Notes under the pieces: model-generated
Told to the model about the DNA's origin: nothing
What the model saw: the letters and a program-made list of their open reading frames with translations, nothing else
Database searches by the model: none
Part shown: positions 1 to 6,699 of the stretch, one piece after another
How the letters are laid out: the number at the start of each line of letters is the position of its first letter
Position numbering within the stretch: the stretch's first letter is position 1
NCBI GenBank assembly: GCA_041485845.1
Contig: JBGPKH010000346.1
Location: 1 to 9,364, forward strand
DNA length: 9,364 nt
Source of the DNA: OMOG01 sp041485845
Lineage (GTDB): Bacteria; Acidobacteriota; Terriglobia; Bryobacterales; Bryobacteraceae
Reading direction: 5' to 3'
Translations under genes and position numbers: made by a program

Positions 1-150
1 AGGCGGAGGAGGTACGAATCTCATGTCGGTATGGAGCCAGCTCGGCACCCCGCTCGCCGTCGCCCAGAGCGCCGATTGCACGCGCGATCTGACATTCCAA
101 CTCCCGCGTGGAAGGCGCTGGAAACGAAATCCGCCGAGTTGCTGAAGTAA
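1..150 (+). CDS. possible 3' end of an upstream gene, frame uncertain
   Basis: Two + strand frames are open from the left edge. The frame starting at base 1 runs to TAA at 148-150 and ends in a helix-like tail (AWKALETKSAELLK). The frame starting at base 2 runs to TGA at 143-145 and looks more protein-like in its first half (TNLMSVWSQLGTPLAVAQSAD). The early part of one frame plus the late part of the other resembles the C-terminal tail of secreted sortilin/BNR-repeat proteins common in Acidobacteria, which would require a frameshift near 85-105. That resemblance is from memory and weak. An ATG at 23 follows a GGAGGAGG stretch, so a 40-residue ORF (23-145) is an alternative, but the GGAGGAGG may simply encode a glycine run. 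The gene would converge on the receptor gene. Confidence 0.3.
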   Translation, partial: RRRRYESHVGMEPARHPARRRPERRLHARSDIPTPAWKALETKSAELLK

Positions 151-177
151 GCGGTACCCAACCCGCCACGTCGAAGG

Positions 178-1581
178 CTAAAACCGCAGCCGCAGCGCGA
201 ACTGCATCTCGCGCGCCGATCCGAGCTGGCTGGTCAGCTTGCCGAAATTGCCGGTCGATGTGAGGCTCAGGCTGGCCGACAGCGGATCGAAGCGGACGGT
301 GTTGCTCACGTTGTAACTCTCCCACCGGAACTGCAGGACCTTGCCCTCGCGAATGGTGAAGTTCTTGTAAAGCCCGGTATCGATGTTGAAATAGCCGTCG
401 CCACGAAGCGTGTTCCGGCTTCCGGTCTGCCCGGCCATGGTCTCCTGGTAGCCGGCCAAAGCAGCGGACGGGCTGGTCCACAGGTTGGGACCGCCGACCC
501 CGTTGATGCCGGGTGCATTGTGCGCGCTGACGGTGACGGGAACCGGATTGCCATTGGGCGTGGCGAACGAGCTGAGCTGCCAGTTGGTGGCCCAGCGGGA
601 GCCGTCGCTGACGCTGAACGGAAGGCCGGAAGACTGGCGGTACGTGCCGGTGATTTGCCAGCCGCCCACGAACACATCCAGAACCCGGTTCATGCCGCCA
701 CCAAACCGCTTCTGGCGGCCAATGGGAAGCTGCCACACCATGTAGGCGTTCACGTTGTGGCGAACGTCATACCGCGACACGCCCCGGAGCTGGCTCGGGT
801 CCCAGGAGTTGATCATGAAATCCGTGCTGAAGGTGCCGGAGCTTTCGGCGCGCGACCCGATGTCGATGGATTTCGAGAAGGTGTAGTTGAGGTCGAACAC
901 GAGTCCCTCGCTCAACTGCTTGCGCACCGTCCATTGCATGGCGTGGTAGGCGCCGGAGCCCAGCGAGCTCCAGGCCGAAAGCGCGGAGAACTGCGGGCTC
1001 CACATCGAATACGCGTCCAGGACACCGCAGCCGAGCTTGGTAATCTTGCCGGCGGCATTGAACGTGGAGCCGGTCTTGCCGCAGTTCGAGCCGTTATCCA
1101 TGTCGCTCTGCACGTTGGTGAAGTCGCCGGGGCTGCTCCTCTCAAGGTATTCCTTGGCGATCGCCTGCGTGGCGGTGAAGCCGTTGCCGGCGGCGGTGGC
1201 CCACAGATTCTCGAAGAACGGGATGGCGGGCACCCTGGAAACATCCGCGATGCCGTTCGAAGCGATCTTGGCGCCGCCCTGAAGGTCGGTGAACGTCGCC
1301 AGTTGGGTCATCGCCTGGAAGTAGGTCTGGCCGCTCTTGGGGTCCCGGAGATTAGCCGGCATGGCGAGGTCGCGCTGGATGAGCGAGTGCCGCGACAGGC
1401 GGCCCACGTACGACGCCTGCACGAAGATCCCGTGGCCGAACTGCCGGCTGAGGCTCAGATCGAGGTTCATCGTGTAGGGCGCCTTCAGGTGGTCGTCAAT
1501 CGAATTGGTGATGGCAAACAGGTTCGGATAGGCGACCGGGAAGCCGCCCTTGGGCGCCGGTGGAATGAGCGCGGCCGGCAC
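178..1581 (-). CDS. C-terminal barrel part of the TonB-dependent receptor, downstream of the amber codon
   Basis: From a GTG at 1579-1581 this segment encodes 467 residues that continue the barrel: NLFAITNSIDDHLKAPYTMN, SRYDVRHNVNAYMVWQLPIG, VFVGGWQITGTYRQSSGLPF, and the end MQFALRLRF. These are typical last strands of acidobacterial Oar-like receptors. The GTG is only the first possible start after the stop. No Shine-Dalgarno sequence precedes it, there is no signal peptide, and the first residues are already mid-barrel. Independent translation into a working protein is therefore unlikely. The segment is best understood as the second part of the same gene. The gap from the TAG at 178-180 to the end of the left-edge ORF (150) is 27 nt, with no convincing terminator. 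Confidence 0.8.
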   Translation of the reverse strand: MPAALIPPAPKGGFPVAYPNLFAITNSIDDHLKAPYTMNLDLSLSRQFGHGIFVQASYVGRLSRHSLIQRDLAMPANLRDPKSGQTYFQAMTQLATFTDLQGGAKIASNGIADVSRVPAIPFFENLWATAAGNGFTATQAIAKEYLERSSPGDFTNVQSDMDNGSNCGKTGSTFNAAGKITKLGCGVLDAYSMWSPQFSALSAWSSLGSGAYHAMQWTVRKQLSEGLVFDLNYTFSKSIDIGSRAESSGTFSTDFMINSWDPSQLRGVSRYDVRHNVNAYMVWQLPIGRQKRFGGGMNRVLDVFVGGWQITGTYRQSSGLPFSVSDGSRWATNWQLSSFATPNGNPVPVTVSAHNAPGINGVGGPNLWTSPSAALAGYQETMAGQTGSRNTLRGDGYFNIDTGLYKNFTIREGKVLQFRWESYNVSNTVRFDPLSASLSLTSTGNFGKLTSQLGSAREMQFALRLRF

Positions 1582-1590
1582 GGTCCAGAA

Positions 1591-1593
1591 CTA
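1591..1593 (-). other. in-frame amber (TAG) codon inside the receptor gene
   Basis: The + strand bases cta read as TAG on the coding strand, followed in frame by TTC TGG ACC GTG. A single base change could restore Gln, Lys, Glu, Trp, Leu, Ser or Tyr. The following base is T, and no obvious readthrough element or stable downstream hairpin was recognised by eye. Confidence 0.9.
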
Positions 1594-3888
1594 AGTGAAG
1601 CGCGGCAGTTGCGTCGAGTCGTACACGTTGAGCGGGTTGGAAACGCTGGTGGAGAGGCCGAATGCCGTGGCGTTGTAACTGGCCGCCAGAGGCTGGCCGA
1701 TCTGGTCATAGTACATGCCCGCGCCCGCGCGGATGGATCTCTTGCCGTTGCCGCCGAACAGGAAGCGGGAGATGCCGCTTTCGGCCTTGGGCGAGTAGGC
1801 CAGGGCCAGGCGCGGGGCCGCGGTGGTGTGGAAGGGATACAGCGGCCTCCCTTGGGGGCCGTTGGCGAGCACGTAGGTGATCGGCGGCATACTCGAAGTG
1901 GGCAGGCCCTTCTCCGCCAGCGCACCGCGTTGGTTGAACCAGTCGCCGATGGGGATATCGGTGGAGATCTGCTGGCCGTTGGCCTCGTGGACCGGAGCCA
2001 TCAGCGACAACCGCAGCCCGTACGTGACGGTGAAATTGGGCTTGATCCTCCAGGAATCCTGGGCGAACATTTCGCCGTCGTGATTCACGTAGTTCCTCTT
2101 CACCGGGGCGCCGACCGGCAGGACCGTGCCGTCTACGAGGTAGTTGTACCTGCCGGTGGACTGGCTGATGATGCCCAGCAGCGCGACCATGGCGTATTGA
2201 TAGCTCGTGCGGTCGCCGCCGGAAATGTTCAGCGAAGCGGGGGTGACGTCGGCGCCGCTTCCGCTGATGCCGGACGCGTTGGTGGTGGCCCAACTGTAGG
2301 AATTCGAGTAGCTGACGGATTGGTTCGCGATCAGCCGTGCCACGCCGCCGAAGCGGAGGTCGTGCGAGCCGTGATTCCACGAGAAATCGTCGGAAATCGT
2401 GTGCACGGGAACAATGCGGGCCGTGCCGGTGGAAGTGCCGTAGCGGTCGGTGTACCCGCGGAACGTCGTGTAGACGCTGTTCAGAACGCCAGTGGTCTCT
2501 CCACCCGCGCGGGTCAAGCCGTAACGCACAGTATTGACGATCGTGGGGCTCAGGACGCCGGTCCAGCCCGCGGCGTAGCCTTTGTTGTTGGCCAGCGACA
2601 CCGAGTTCGGCGGCATCCCGGGGAATTGCGGCGTGCCGTTCGAGCTGTCGTTCTGAAGATTCCCGCGCCAGAAGAGCGAGTGTTTGCCATCCCGGTCCGC
2701 CTGGTAATCGAGCCTGGCGATGTAGGTGTTCTGATCGATGTGCACCGGCGCGTTAAACGTGAATCCGATGGTGTTTAAGTTGTCTCCCAGTGCGTTGTTG
2801 TTCCCCGCCGGATAGGACTGGAAAATCTTGAACGCGGCCTGATTGATACCGATTCCCAGGGGATCGATCGCCTTGATTTCCGCCGGGCCAAGCTGACGGG
2901 TGACGCCCGTGGTATCGCGGTACTGGATGATGCCCTGCTTCATGGTCTCGGTGGGGACGGTGCGGTTCACGATGGTGGCGCTGGCGTCGCGCCGCCCCTC
3001 GTAATTGATGAAGAAGAACGCCTTGTTCTTCTTGATGGGGCCGCCGGCGGAGCCGCCGAAGATGTTGATCAGGAGCGCGGCGCGGGGTACGCCCGAGCGG
3101 TTGCTGAAGAAGTCGTTGGCGGCGGTCTCCGTGCCGCGCCGGTATTCGTAGAGCGATCCGTGGAGCTCGTTGGTGCCGTGTTTGGTAACCAGCGCGATCT
3201 CGGCTCCCGAACCCCGGCCTTTGCTCGCGTCCGCGTTGGTGGTGGTGCTGCGGAACTCCTCGACGGAATCGAGCGTGACGCGCAAGACACTGGTGAGCGC
3301 CGCGCGGTTGGATTCGTTGTTCACGTCGGCGCCGTCGAGCGAAATGTTGCCCTGGTCCGACCTGCCGCCGTTGACCGCGCCGTTGCGGTCGTCGCTGACG
3401 CCAAAGCTCGTGACGCCCGGCTGGAACAGGAGCAGCGTGGCGACGTTGCGCTGAGGAAACGGCAGTTCCACGATGGCCTGCCCGCCGATGACGTTGCCGA
3501 GCGAAGCGTCCTGCGTGTTGACCTGGGTGGCGTCGGCCTCGACCGTCACCGCCGTGGTGGTGGAGCCGAGTTTTTCAAACACCACCGGCATGGTGAGGGG
3601 CTGGTTCACCATGAGCTGGATGCCGTGCATCACGGTATCGACAAAGCCGGACGACTTCGCCGTGAGGATATAGGCTCCGGGCGGCAACTGCTCCATGTTG
3701 TAGCGCCCCTGCGCGTCGGACGTCGCCTGGCGCTGCAGCCCTGTCTGGGCGTTGACAATGGTGATGGATGCGTTGGGAATGACGGCGCCGGTCGGGTCGG
3801 TGACGGTTCCGCTAAGGGAAGACGTTTGCCCGAACAGTTCCGCGATCGACAGCAGAAACAGCGACACGGCAAGCAGCAGATTCTTCAT
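1591..3888 (-). CDS. N-terminal part of the TonB-dependent receptor (signal peptide, CarboxypepD_reg-like, plug, first part of barrel)
   Basis: This segment encodes 765 residues. Residues 1-21 form a signal peptide (hydrophobic core LLLAVSLFLLSIA). Residues 23-105 form a carboxypeptidase-regulatory-like beta-sandwich (SGTVTDPTGAVIPNA ... QGRYNMEQLPPGAYILTA). Residues 117-240 match a TonB plug (ELPFPQRNVATLLLFQPGV, then the NISLDGADVNN and VTKHGTNELHGS patterns). The first barrel strands follow, including the FFFINYEGRR strand typical of Oar-like receptors. The ATG at 3886-3888 is supported by AAAGGG (3895-3900) 6 nt upstream and by the signal peptide starting immediately. The protein ends at QLPRFT in mid-barrel. 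A product stopping here would lack the C-terminal strands and the terminal aromatic residue needed for outer-membrane insertion, so it is unlikely to work alone. Confidence 0.88.
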   Translation of the reverse strand: MKNLLLAVSLFLLSIAELFGQTSSLSGTVTDPTGAVIPNASITIVNAQTGLQRQATSDAQGRYNMEQLPPGAYILTAKSSGFVDTVMHGIQLMVNQPLTMPVVFEKLGSTTTAVTVEADATQVNTQDASLGNVIGGQAIVELPFPQRNVATLLLFQPGVTSFGVSDDRNGAVNGGRSDQGNISLDGADVNNESNRAALTSVLRVTLDSVEEFRSTTTNADASKGRGSGAEIALVTKHGTNELHGSLYEYRRGTETAANDFFSNRSGVPRAALLINIFGGSAGGPIKKNKAFFFINYEGRRDASATIVNRTVPTETMKQGIIQYRDTTGVTRQLGPAEIKAIDPLGIGINQAAFKIFQSYPAGNNNALGDNLNTIGFTFNAPVHIDQNTYIARLDYQADRDGKHSLFWRGNLQNDSSNGTPQFPGMPPNSVSLANNKGYAAGWTGVLSPTIVNTVRYGLTRAGGETTGVLNSVYTTFRGYTDRYGTSTGTARIVPVHTISDDFSWNHGSHDLRFGGVARLIANQSVSYSNSYSWATTNASGISGSGADVTPASLNISGGDRTSYQYAMVALLGIISQSTGRYNYLVDGTVLPVGAPVKRNYVNHDGEMFAQDSWRIKPNFTVTYGLRLSLMAPVHEANGQQISTDIPIGDWFNQRGALAEKGLPTSSMPPITYVLANGPQGRPLYPFHTTAAPRLALAYSPKAESGISRFLFGGNGKRSIRAGAGMYYDQIGQPLAASYNATAFGLSTSVSNPLNVYDSTQLPRFT

Positions 3889-3894
3889 CGGTGA

Positions 3895-3900
3895 CCCTTT
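3895..3900 (-). promoter_or_regulatory. ribosome binding site of the receptor gene
   Basis: AAAGGG on the coding strand lies 6 nt before the ATG at 3888. It fixes the start that also gives a signal peptide directly at the N-terminus. Confidence 0.6.
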
Positions 3901-3903
3901 CGC

Positions 3904-3917
3904 CCTGAAGTTTCAGG
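3904..3917. promoter_or_regulatory. palindrome in the receptor 5' leader (possible operator)
   Basis: CCTGAA (3904-3909) and TTCAGG (3912-3917) are perfect inverted arms around a 2-nt centre, 16 nt upstream of the receptor start. The tiny centre makes a DNA-binding site more likely than an RNA hairpin. It sits next to the Shine-Dalgarno sequence, so a bound protein could block transcription of the receptor. No regulator gene is adjacent, and a 6-bp palindrome can occur by chance. Confidence 0.3.
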
Positions 3918-3927
3918 TATTAAGAGT

Positions 3928-3956
3928 TGTTTAACACGAATTCGACTGCGATTCAA
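3928..3956 (-). promoter_or_regulatory. weak candidate promoter for the receptor gene
   Basis: On the coding strand, TTGAAT (3951-3956) is followed after 17 nt by TAAACA (3928-3933). The -35 match is fair, the -10 match is poor, and the spacing is ideal. The AT-rich stretch 3911-3960 stands out from the GC-rich surroundings, as expected of a promoter region. Confidence 0.25.
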
Positions 3957-4014
3957 TAAGATTCATGTCTCAAAGTCCCAAACTCTCCATACACCACGAT
4001 TGAGTGCATCGCGC

Positions 4015-4020
4015 TAGAAT
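4015..4020 (+). promoter_or_regulatory. -10 box of the VWA gene
   Basis: TAGAAT matches TATAAT at five of six positions. Transcription would start near 4026-4028, leaving a leader of about 17 nt that contains the GGAGG at 4034-4038. No good -35 hexamer is visible at the expected distance (around 3992-3997). If this is the -10 box, the longer frame from the TTG at 4020 cannot be translated from this transcript. Confidence 0.5.
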
Positions 4021-4033
4021 TGCGGTCGGCCAT

Positions 4034-4038
4034 GGAGG
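4034..4038 (+). promoter_or_regulatory. ribosome binding site deciding the VWA gene start
   Basis: GGAGG lies 5 nt before the ATG at 4044 and overlaps the codons after the alternative ATG at 4032. This makes 4044 the best start of the three in-frame candidates (TTG 4020, ATG 4032, ATG 4044). Confidence 0.7.
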
Positions 4039-4043
4039 CACAC

Positions 4044-5561
4044 ATGCCGCTCCGGATTGTCCCAGCGCTCTTTCTACTCTCCCAGGCCTTAAACTCCCAA
4101 ACGCCCGCTGCGGACCAGCCCACCATCCGCATCACCACCCGCATGGTGGATGTCAGCGTGATCGCTCGCGACCAAACCGGTCCGGTGACCGGTTTGACGG
4201 CGGACGATTTCCAGGTATTCGACAACGGCGAGGAACGCACGCTCGCGTTCTTCTCCGTAAGCACCGTGCGCCCGCCCGCAACTAGATTCACGCAGCCCGC
4301 GCCGAACGTCTTCACCAACCGCCCCGAGGGACGCCCGGACGCGGCCAGCCGGCTTACCGTGATCCTGGTCGATAGCTTCAACGCGGCATTCGAAGACCAG
4401 GCAAAGGCGCGACAGGAGCTCCTGAAGTACATCGCCCGGATTCAGCCGCGCGACCGCATGGCGATTTGTGTCATGGGGACCTCCATCCGCGTCCTCCACG
4501 ACTTCACCAATAACCCACGCGAACTGGAGAAGGCCGTCGACGGGTATTGGGGAAGCCTCCAGCAGATTCCCGACTCGAAGGCCGCAGTCCCTGGCTTACT
4601 CTCCGGCGCCGGCGCGTTCAACGCCAAGGTGGACGCCGAGGTCGAGGAGATCATGCGCTCCTACCGGGGACGCGTAACCGCCGATTTGATGAAAGAACTG
4701 GGGACCCAACTGGCTCGAGTCCCCGGCCGCAAGAGCCTCATCTGGCTATCCACCGGATTCCCCATTCAACTGACTGCGAACGCGCCGAAACAGGAATACC
4801 TTTCCGTGCCGGATCTGACCCTAACGGCCCGCGCGCTCGCCAAGGGCAACGTCGCCGTCTACCCGGTGGATACCGCCGGCCTAGTCCCGGGCGGCGGCGG
4901 AGGCGGGTTTGCGAACGTAGGTCCCGGCGGACCGAACCGCCATCACGCCATGGATCTCCTGGCCGAACTCACCGGCGGGCGCGCCTTCTACAATCGCAAC
5001 GATCTCGACCAGGAGGTCCGCGAGGCAGTCGACAACTCCGAAGTGACTTACACGCTCGGCTTTTATCCCGGTCCCGCCGGCCAGGACGGCGGCTATCACC
5101 GGCTGCAAATCCAGGTCGGCCGTCCAGGCGTCGATCTGCGGTATCGACAGGGCTACCAGGCGGCGGACGCGCAGATCCCGCTCCCCGAACTCGATGGCCG
5201 CGAGCAAATCCGCAATGCGCTCCAGAGCCCGGTCGAGTCCACCGGCATCTCCCTCAACGTGCGCCTCGAGAAACCCAATCCCGCCAAACCGAAGTCCATG
5301 CGGATTACCATCGCGAGTCCGCTCAGCGACCTCACGCTCGCGGAACAGGGTGGCGGCACGCTCGACCTGATCGTCGGACAGCGCTCGGCGGACGGCCGCG
5401 ATGTGGCCACCCTTGGCGACGCGGTGAAGGTCTTGCGCAAGGAAGGTCTGCTGCTGCGCCGCGAAATCGTGCTGCGCCCCGACGCCACTGTGGTGCGCGT
5501 CATCGTGTTCGATCGCGGCTCCGGCCGCCTGGGGTCGATCGAGATCCCCGCGCACCCGTAA
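4044..5561 (+). CDS. secreted VWA-domain protein (acidobacterial VWFA-related family)
   Basis: This gene encodes 505 residues. Residues 1-19 look like a signal peptide (RIVPALFLLSQAL core), so the protein is probably exported. Residues 26-75 carry the family's N-terminal signature (PTIRITTRMVDVSVIARD ... LTADDFQVFDNGEERTLAFFSV). The VWA core begins near residue 104 (VILVDSFNAAFEDQAKARQ) and continues through RDRMAICVMG, RVLHDFTNN, GRKSLIWLSTGFP, VAVYPVDTAGL, LLAELTGGRAFYN and VTYTLGFYP. This matches the acidobacterial VWFA-related family (TIGR03436 type), whose role is unknown. The usual metal-site motif DxSxS is not present: the matching place reads D110-S-F-N-A, so metal-dependent ligand binding is doubtful. 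A glycine-rich insert (PGGGGGGFANVGPGG) follows VDTAGL. The last ~130 residues form a beta-rich C-terminal region without a named domain. The stop (TAA) lies 1 nt from that of the convergent oxidoreductase gene. Confidence 0.9.
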   Translation: MPLRIVPALFLLSQALNSQTPAADQPTIRITTRMVDVSVIARDQTGPVTGLTADDFQVFDNGEERTLAFFSVSTVRPPATRFTQPAPNVFTNRPEGRPDAASRLTVILVDSFNAAFEDQAKARQELLKYIARIQPRDRMAICVMGTSIRVLHDFTNNPRELEKAVDGYWGSLQQIPDSKAAVPGLLSGAGAFNAKVDAEVEEIMRSYRGRVTADLMKELGTQLARVPGRKSLIWLSTGFPIQLTANAPKQEYLSVPDLTLTARALAKGNVAVYPVDTAGLVPGGGGGGFANVGPGGPNRHHAMDLLAELTGGRAFYNRNDLDQEVREAVDNSEVTYTLGFYPGPAGQDGGYHRLQIQVGRPGVDLRYRQGYQAADAQIPLPELDGREQIRNALQSPVESTGISLNVRLEKPNPAKPKSMRITIASPLSDLTLAEQGGGTLDLIVGQRSADGRDVATLGDAVKVLRKEGLLLRREIVLRPDATVVRVIVFDRGSGRLGSIEIPAHP

Positions 5562-5562
5562 A

Positions 5563-6678
5563 TTACCCCCGCATCCCCCGGAACACCTCCCCGTTCTCCC
5601 GGAGAATCCGTTCGGTGGTCGCCGGATCCGGCTCCGTGCTCCAGTTGCCGCGCTCGTGGCTGCCTCCGAGCAGCACGCCATCGTGCCGCGGAAACATGTA
5701 GATGTCGGCCGCGCCCACCGTCATGTAATCCACTTCCGGCTGCGGCAGCAGGAACGTAAGCTGCCCCTTGATCGGCATCACCTCCGCATCGTGGAACAGC
5801 GCCCCGGCGCCCAGGCCCGTGCAGTTGAAGATCAGGCCCTCCCGCAGGCTCGTCACCTCTTCCACCGCGCGAAAATCCCGAATCGCAATCCGCCCGCCGG
5901 CCACCAGAAAGTCGCGCGTCAACGCGTTCAGGTAGATCGCCGGCTCAATCAGCATGCTGTCCCGCCGGAATACGTAAGGCACATCGAAGGGATGTTCGTT
6001 CCGAGCCAACTGCTTCGATTCGGGATACAGCGGCTGCACCTCGCTGTACGGGCTCTCCGGCGCGGGCATGGCCACCGGGCCGTCGCGCGACAGCGAGTAA
6101 AGCGGCATCCACCGCACCCCGTAAACCTCGCCCACCAGCGACTGATATCGCCGGAACGCGAACCGCGCCGCCTCCCCGAACTGCCTGCGGAATTCCGCAG
6201 TCACCCGATCCCGGTCGAACACCGTGACCGGGTCCCACAGCCCGCCCGCCACGTTCGAGGTCGTCGCAGGAGGCATCTCCCGCGCATAGATCACGGGATT
6301 GTAGCCGCGCTGCTGCAACAGCCGCGCCGTCGAGAGCCCCACCACCCCGCACCCCAGCACCGCGCAGTCCCGGGCCACCGTCTTCGACGCCTCCTCCACC
6401 GCCAGTTGCGCCGTCCCCCAAGAGAGCGTGATCCCCGCGCCGCCGTGCCCATAGTTGTGGATCACGGTCTTCTCGCCCAGTTTTTCCCCGCGCACCACGA
6501 ACCCCGAAGGCCGGAACGGCCGCAGCCCCGCGATCGTGCGGATCACCCGATCCGCCGCCACTCGCACCGGCGCCAGGCGCACCGCCGGCCTGGCCGTCGC
6601 AACCGGATTCCGGCGCGCCGCGCACCCCGCCATCCCCCAACCCGCTCCGCCCAGGAACCCGCGCCGCGAAATGCGCAT
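5563..6678 (-). CDS. Tat-exported FAD-dependent oxidoreductase, D-amino-acid oxidase superfamily, circularly permuted
   Basis: This gene encodes 371 residues. Residues 4-9 (SRRGFL) are a twin-arginine motif, and MAGC at 16-19 resembles a lipobox, so the protein is probably folded with FAD, exported by Tat and possibly lipid-anchored. Residues 51-57 (GLRPFRP) and 72-88 (VIHNYGHGGAGITLSWG) are the motifs that end ordinary D-amino-acid oxidases. Here they come before the FAD-binding Rossmann motif at 107-118 (VLGCGVVGLSTA). The protein ends with VLLGGSHERGNW and a short helix, which is where an ordinary family member would continue into GxRPxRP. The family oxidises amines or D-amino acids with oxygen, giving an imino acid and peroxide. 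The RP-motif arginine, which binds substrate carboxylate in known enzymes, is present; the substrate is unknown. The start is chosen because the Tat motif follows it directly. No Shine-Dalgarno is visible, and a -10 box 8 nt upstream suggests a leaderless mRNA. Confidence 0.9.
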   Translation of the reverse strand: MRISRRGFLGGAGWGMAGCAARRNPVATARPAVRLAPVRVAADRVIRTIAGLRPFRPSGFVVRGEKLGEKTVIHNYGHGGAGITLSWGTAQLAVEEASKTVARDCAVLGCGVVGLSTARLLQQRGYNPVIYAREMPPATTSNVAGGLWDPVTVFDRDRVTAEFRRQFGEAARFAFRRYQSLVGEVYGVRWMPLYSLSRDGPVAMPAPESPYSEVQPLYPESKQLARNEHPFDVPYVFRRDSMLIEPAIYLNALTRDFLVAGGRIAIRDFRAVEEVTSLREGLIFNCTGLGAGALFHDAEVMPIKGQLTFLLPQPEVDYMTVGAADIYMFPRHDGVLLGGSHERGNWSTEPDPATTERILRENGEVFRGMRG

Positions 6679-6686
6679 ATTCTGTT

Positions 6687-6692
6687 ATGTTA
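6687..6692 (-). promoter_or_regulatory. -10 box of the oxidoreductase gene, leaderless arrangement
   Basis: On the coding strand TAACAT fits the TAnnnT pattern. Exactly 8 nt (6679-6686) separate it from the ATG at 6678, so transcription would begin at or next to the start codon. No purine-rich ribosome binding site is present. The -35 region would fall inside the G-run block. Confidence 0.4.
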
Positions 6693-6699
6693 CTGCACG

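Larger units (their letters stand above)
178..3888 (-). pseudogene. Oar-like TonB-dependent receptor gene interrupted by an in-frame amber codon
   Basis: Read as one unit, this is a 1236-codon outer-membrane receptor gene with a TAG at codon 766 (1591-1593). The two open segments are in the same frame, with only F-W-T between the stop and the next possible start. Their products join into a complete family member: signal peptide, carboxypeptidase-regulatory-like domain, plug, and a barrel ending in phenylalanine (LRLRF). About 1100-1250 residues is usual for this family. There is no frameshift or deletion, and high-GC third positions continue past the stop. That pattern fits a very recent nonsense mutation, a base-call error, or readthrough of the stop. 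The gene's own terminal stop and the kinase gene's stop are also TAG, which argues against a general reassignment of TAG. The product would import or bind a large substrate, but the substrate cannot be told from sequence. Confidence 0.8.

Noticed and set aside
151..166. GCGG/CCGC hairpin between the left-edge ORF and the receptor stop
   Set aside because: The stem has only 4 pairs with an 8-nt loop and no T-run on either strand, so it is not credible as a terminator.
520..2778. 752-residue open frame on the + strand opposite the receptor gene
   Set aside because: It is antisense to a clear TonB receptor. Its translation is rich in Arg, Gly, Val and His with no domain, as expected for the complement of a GC-rich gene with high-GC third positions.
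178..3888. Genetic-code change with TAG read as an amino acid throughout the organism
   Set aside because: TAG is also the terminal stop of the receptor gene (178-180) and of the kinase gene (9122-9124), at positions where the protein families normally end.
4020..4043. Earlier starts for the VWA gene (TTG at 4020, ATG at 4032)
   Set aside because: The TTG overlaps the likely -10 box, and the ATG at 4032 lacks a ribosome binding site. GGAGG at the right distance supports the ATG at 4044, which also places the signal peptide at the N-terminus.
5594..5606. Inverted repeat TTCTCC-C-GGAGAA just after the VWA gene
   Set aside because: It lies inside the oxidoreductase coding region. The 1-nt centre does not allow a full hairpin and no T-run follows, so a terminator role is not supported.
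4547..5701. 384-residue + strand frame overlapping the VWA gene
   Set aside because: It is a shifted frame of the VWA gene, with an Arg/Pro-rich product and no ribosome binding site of its own.
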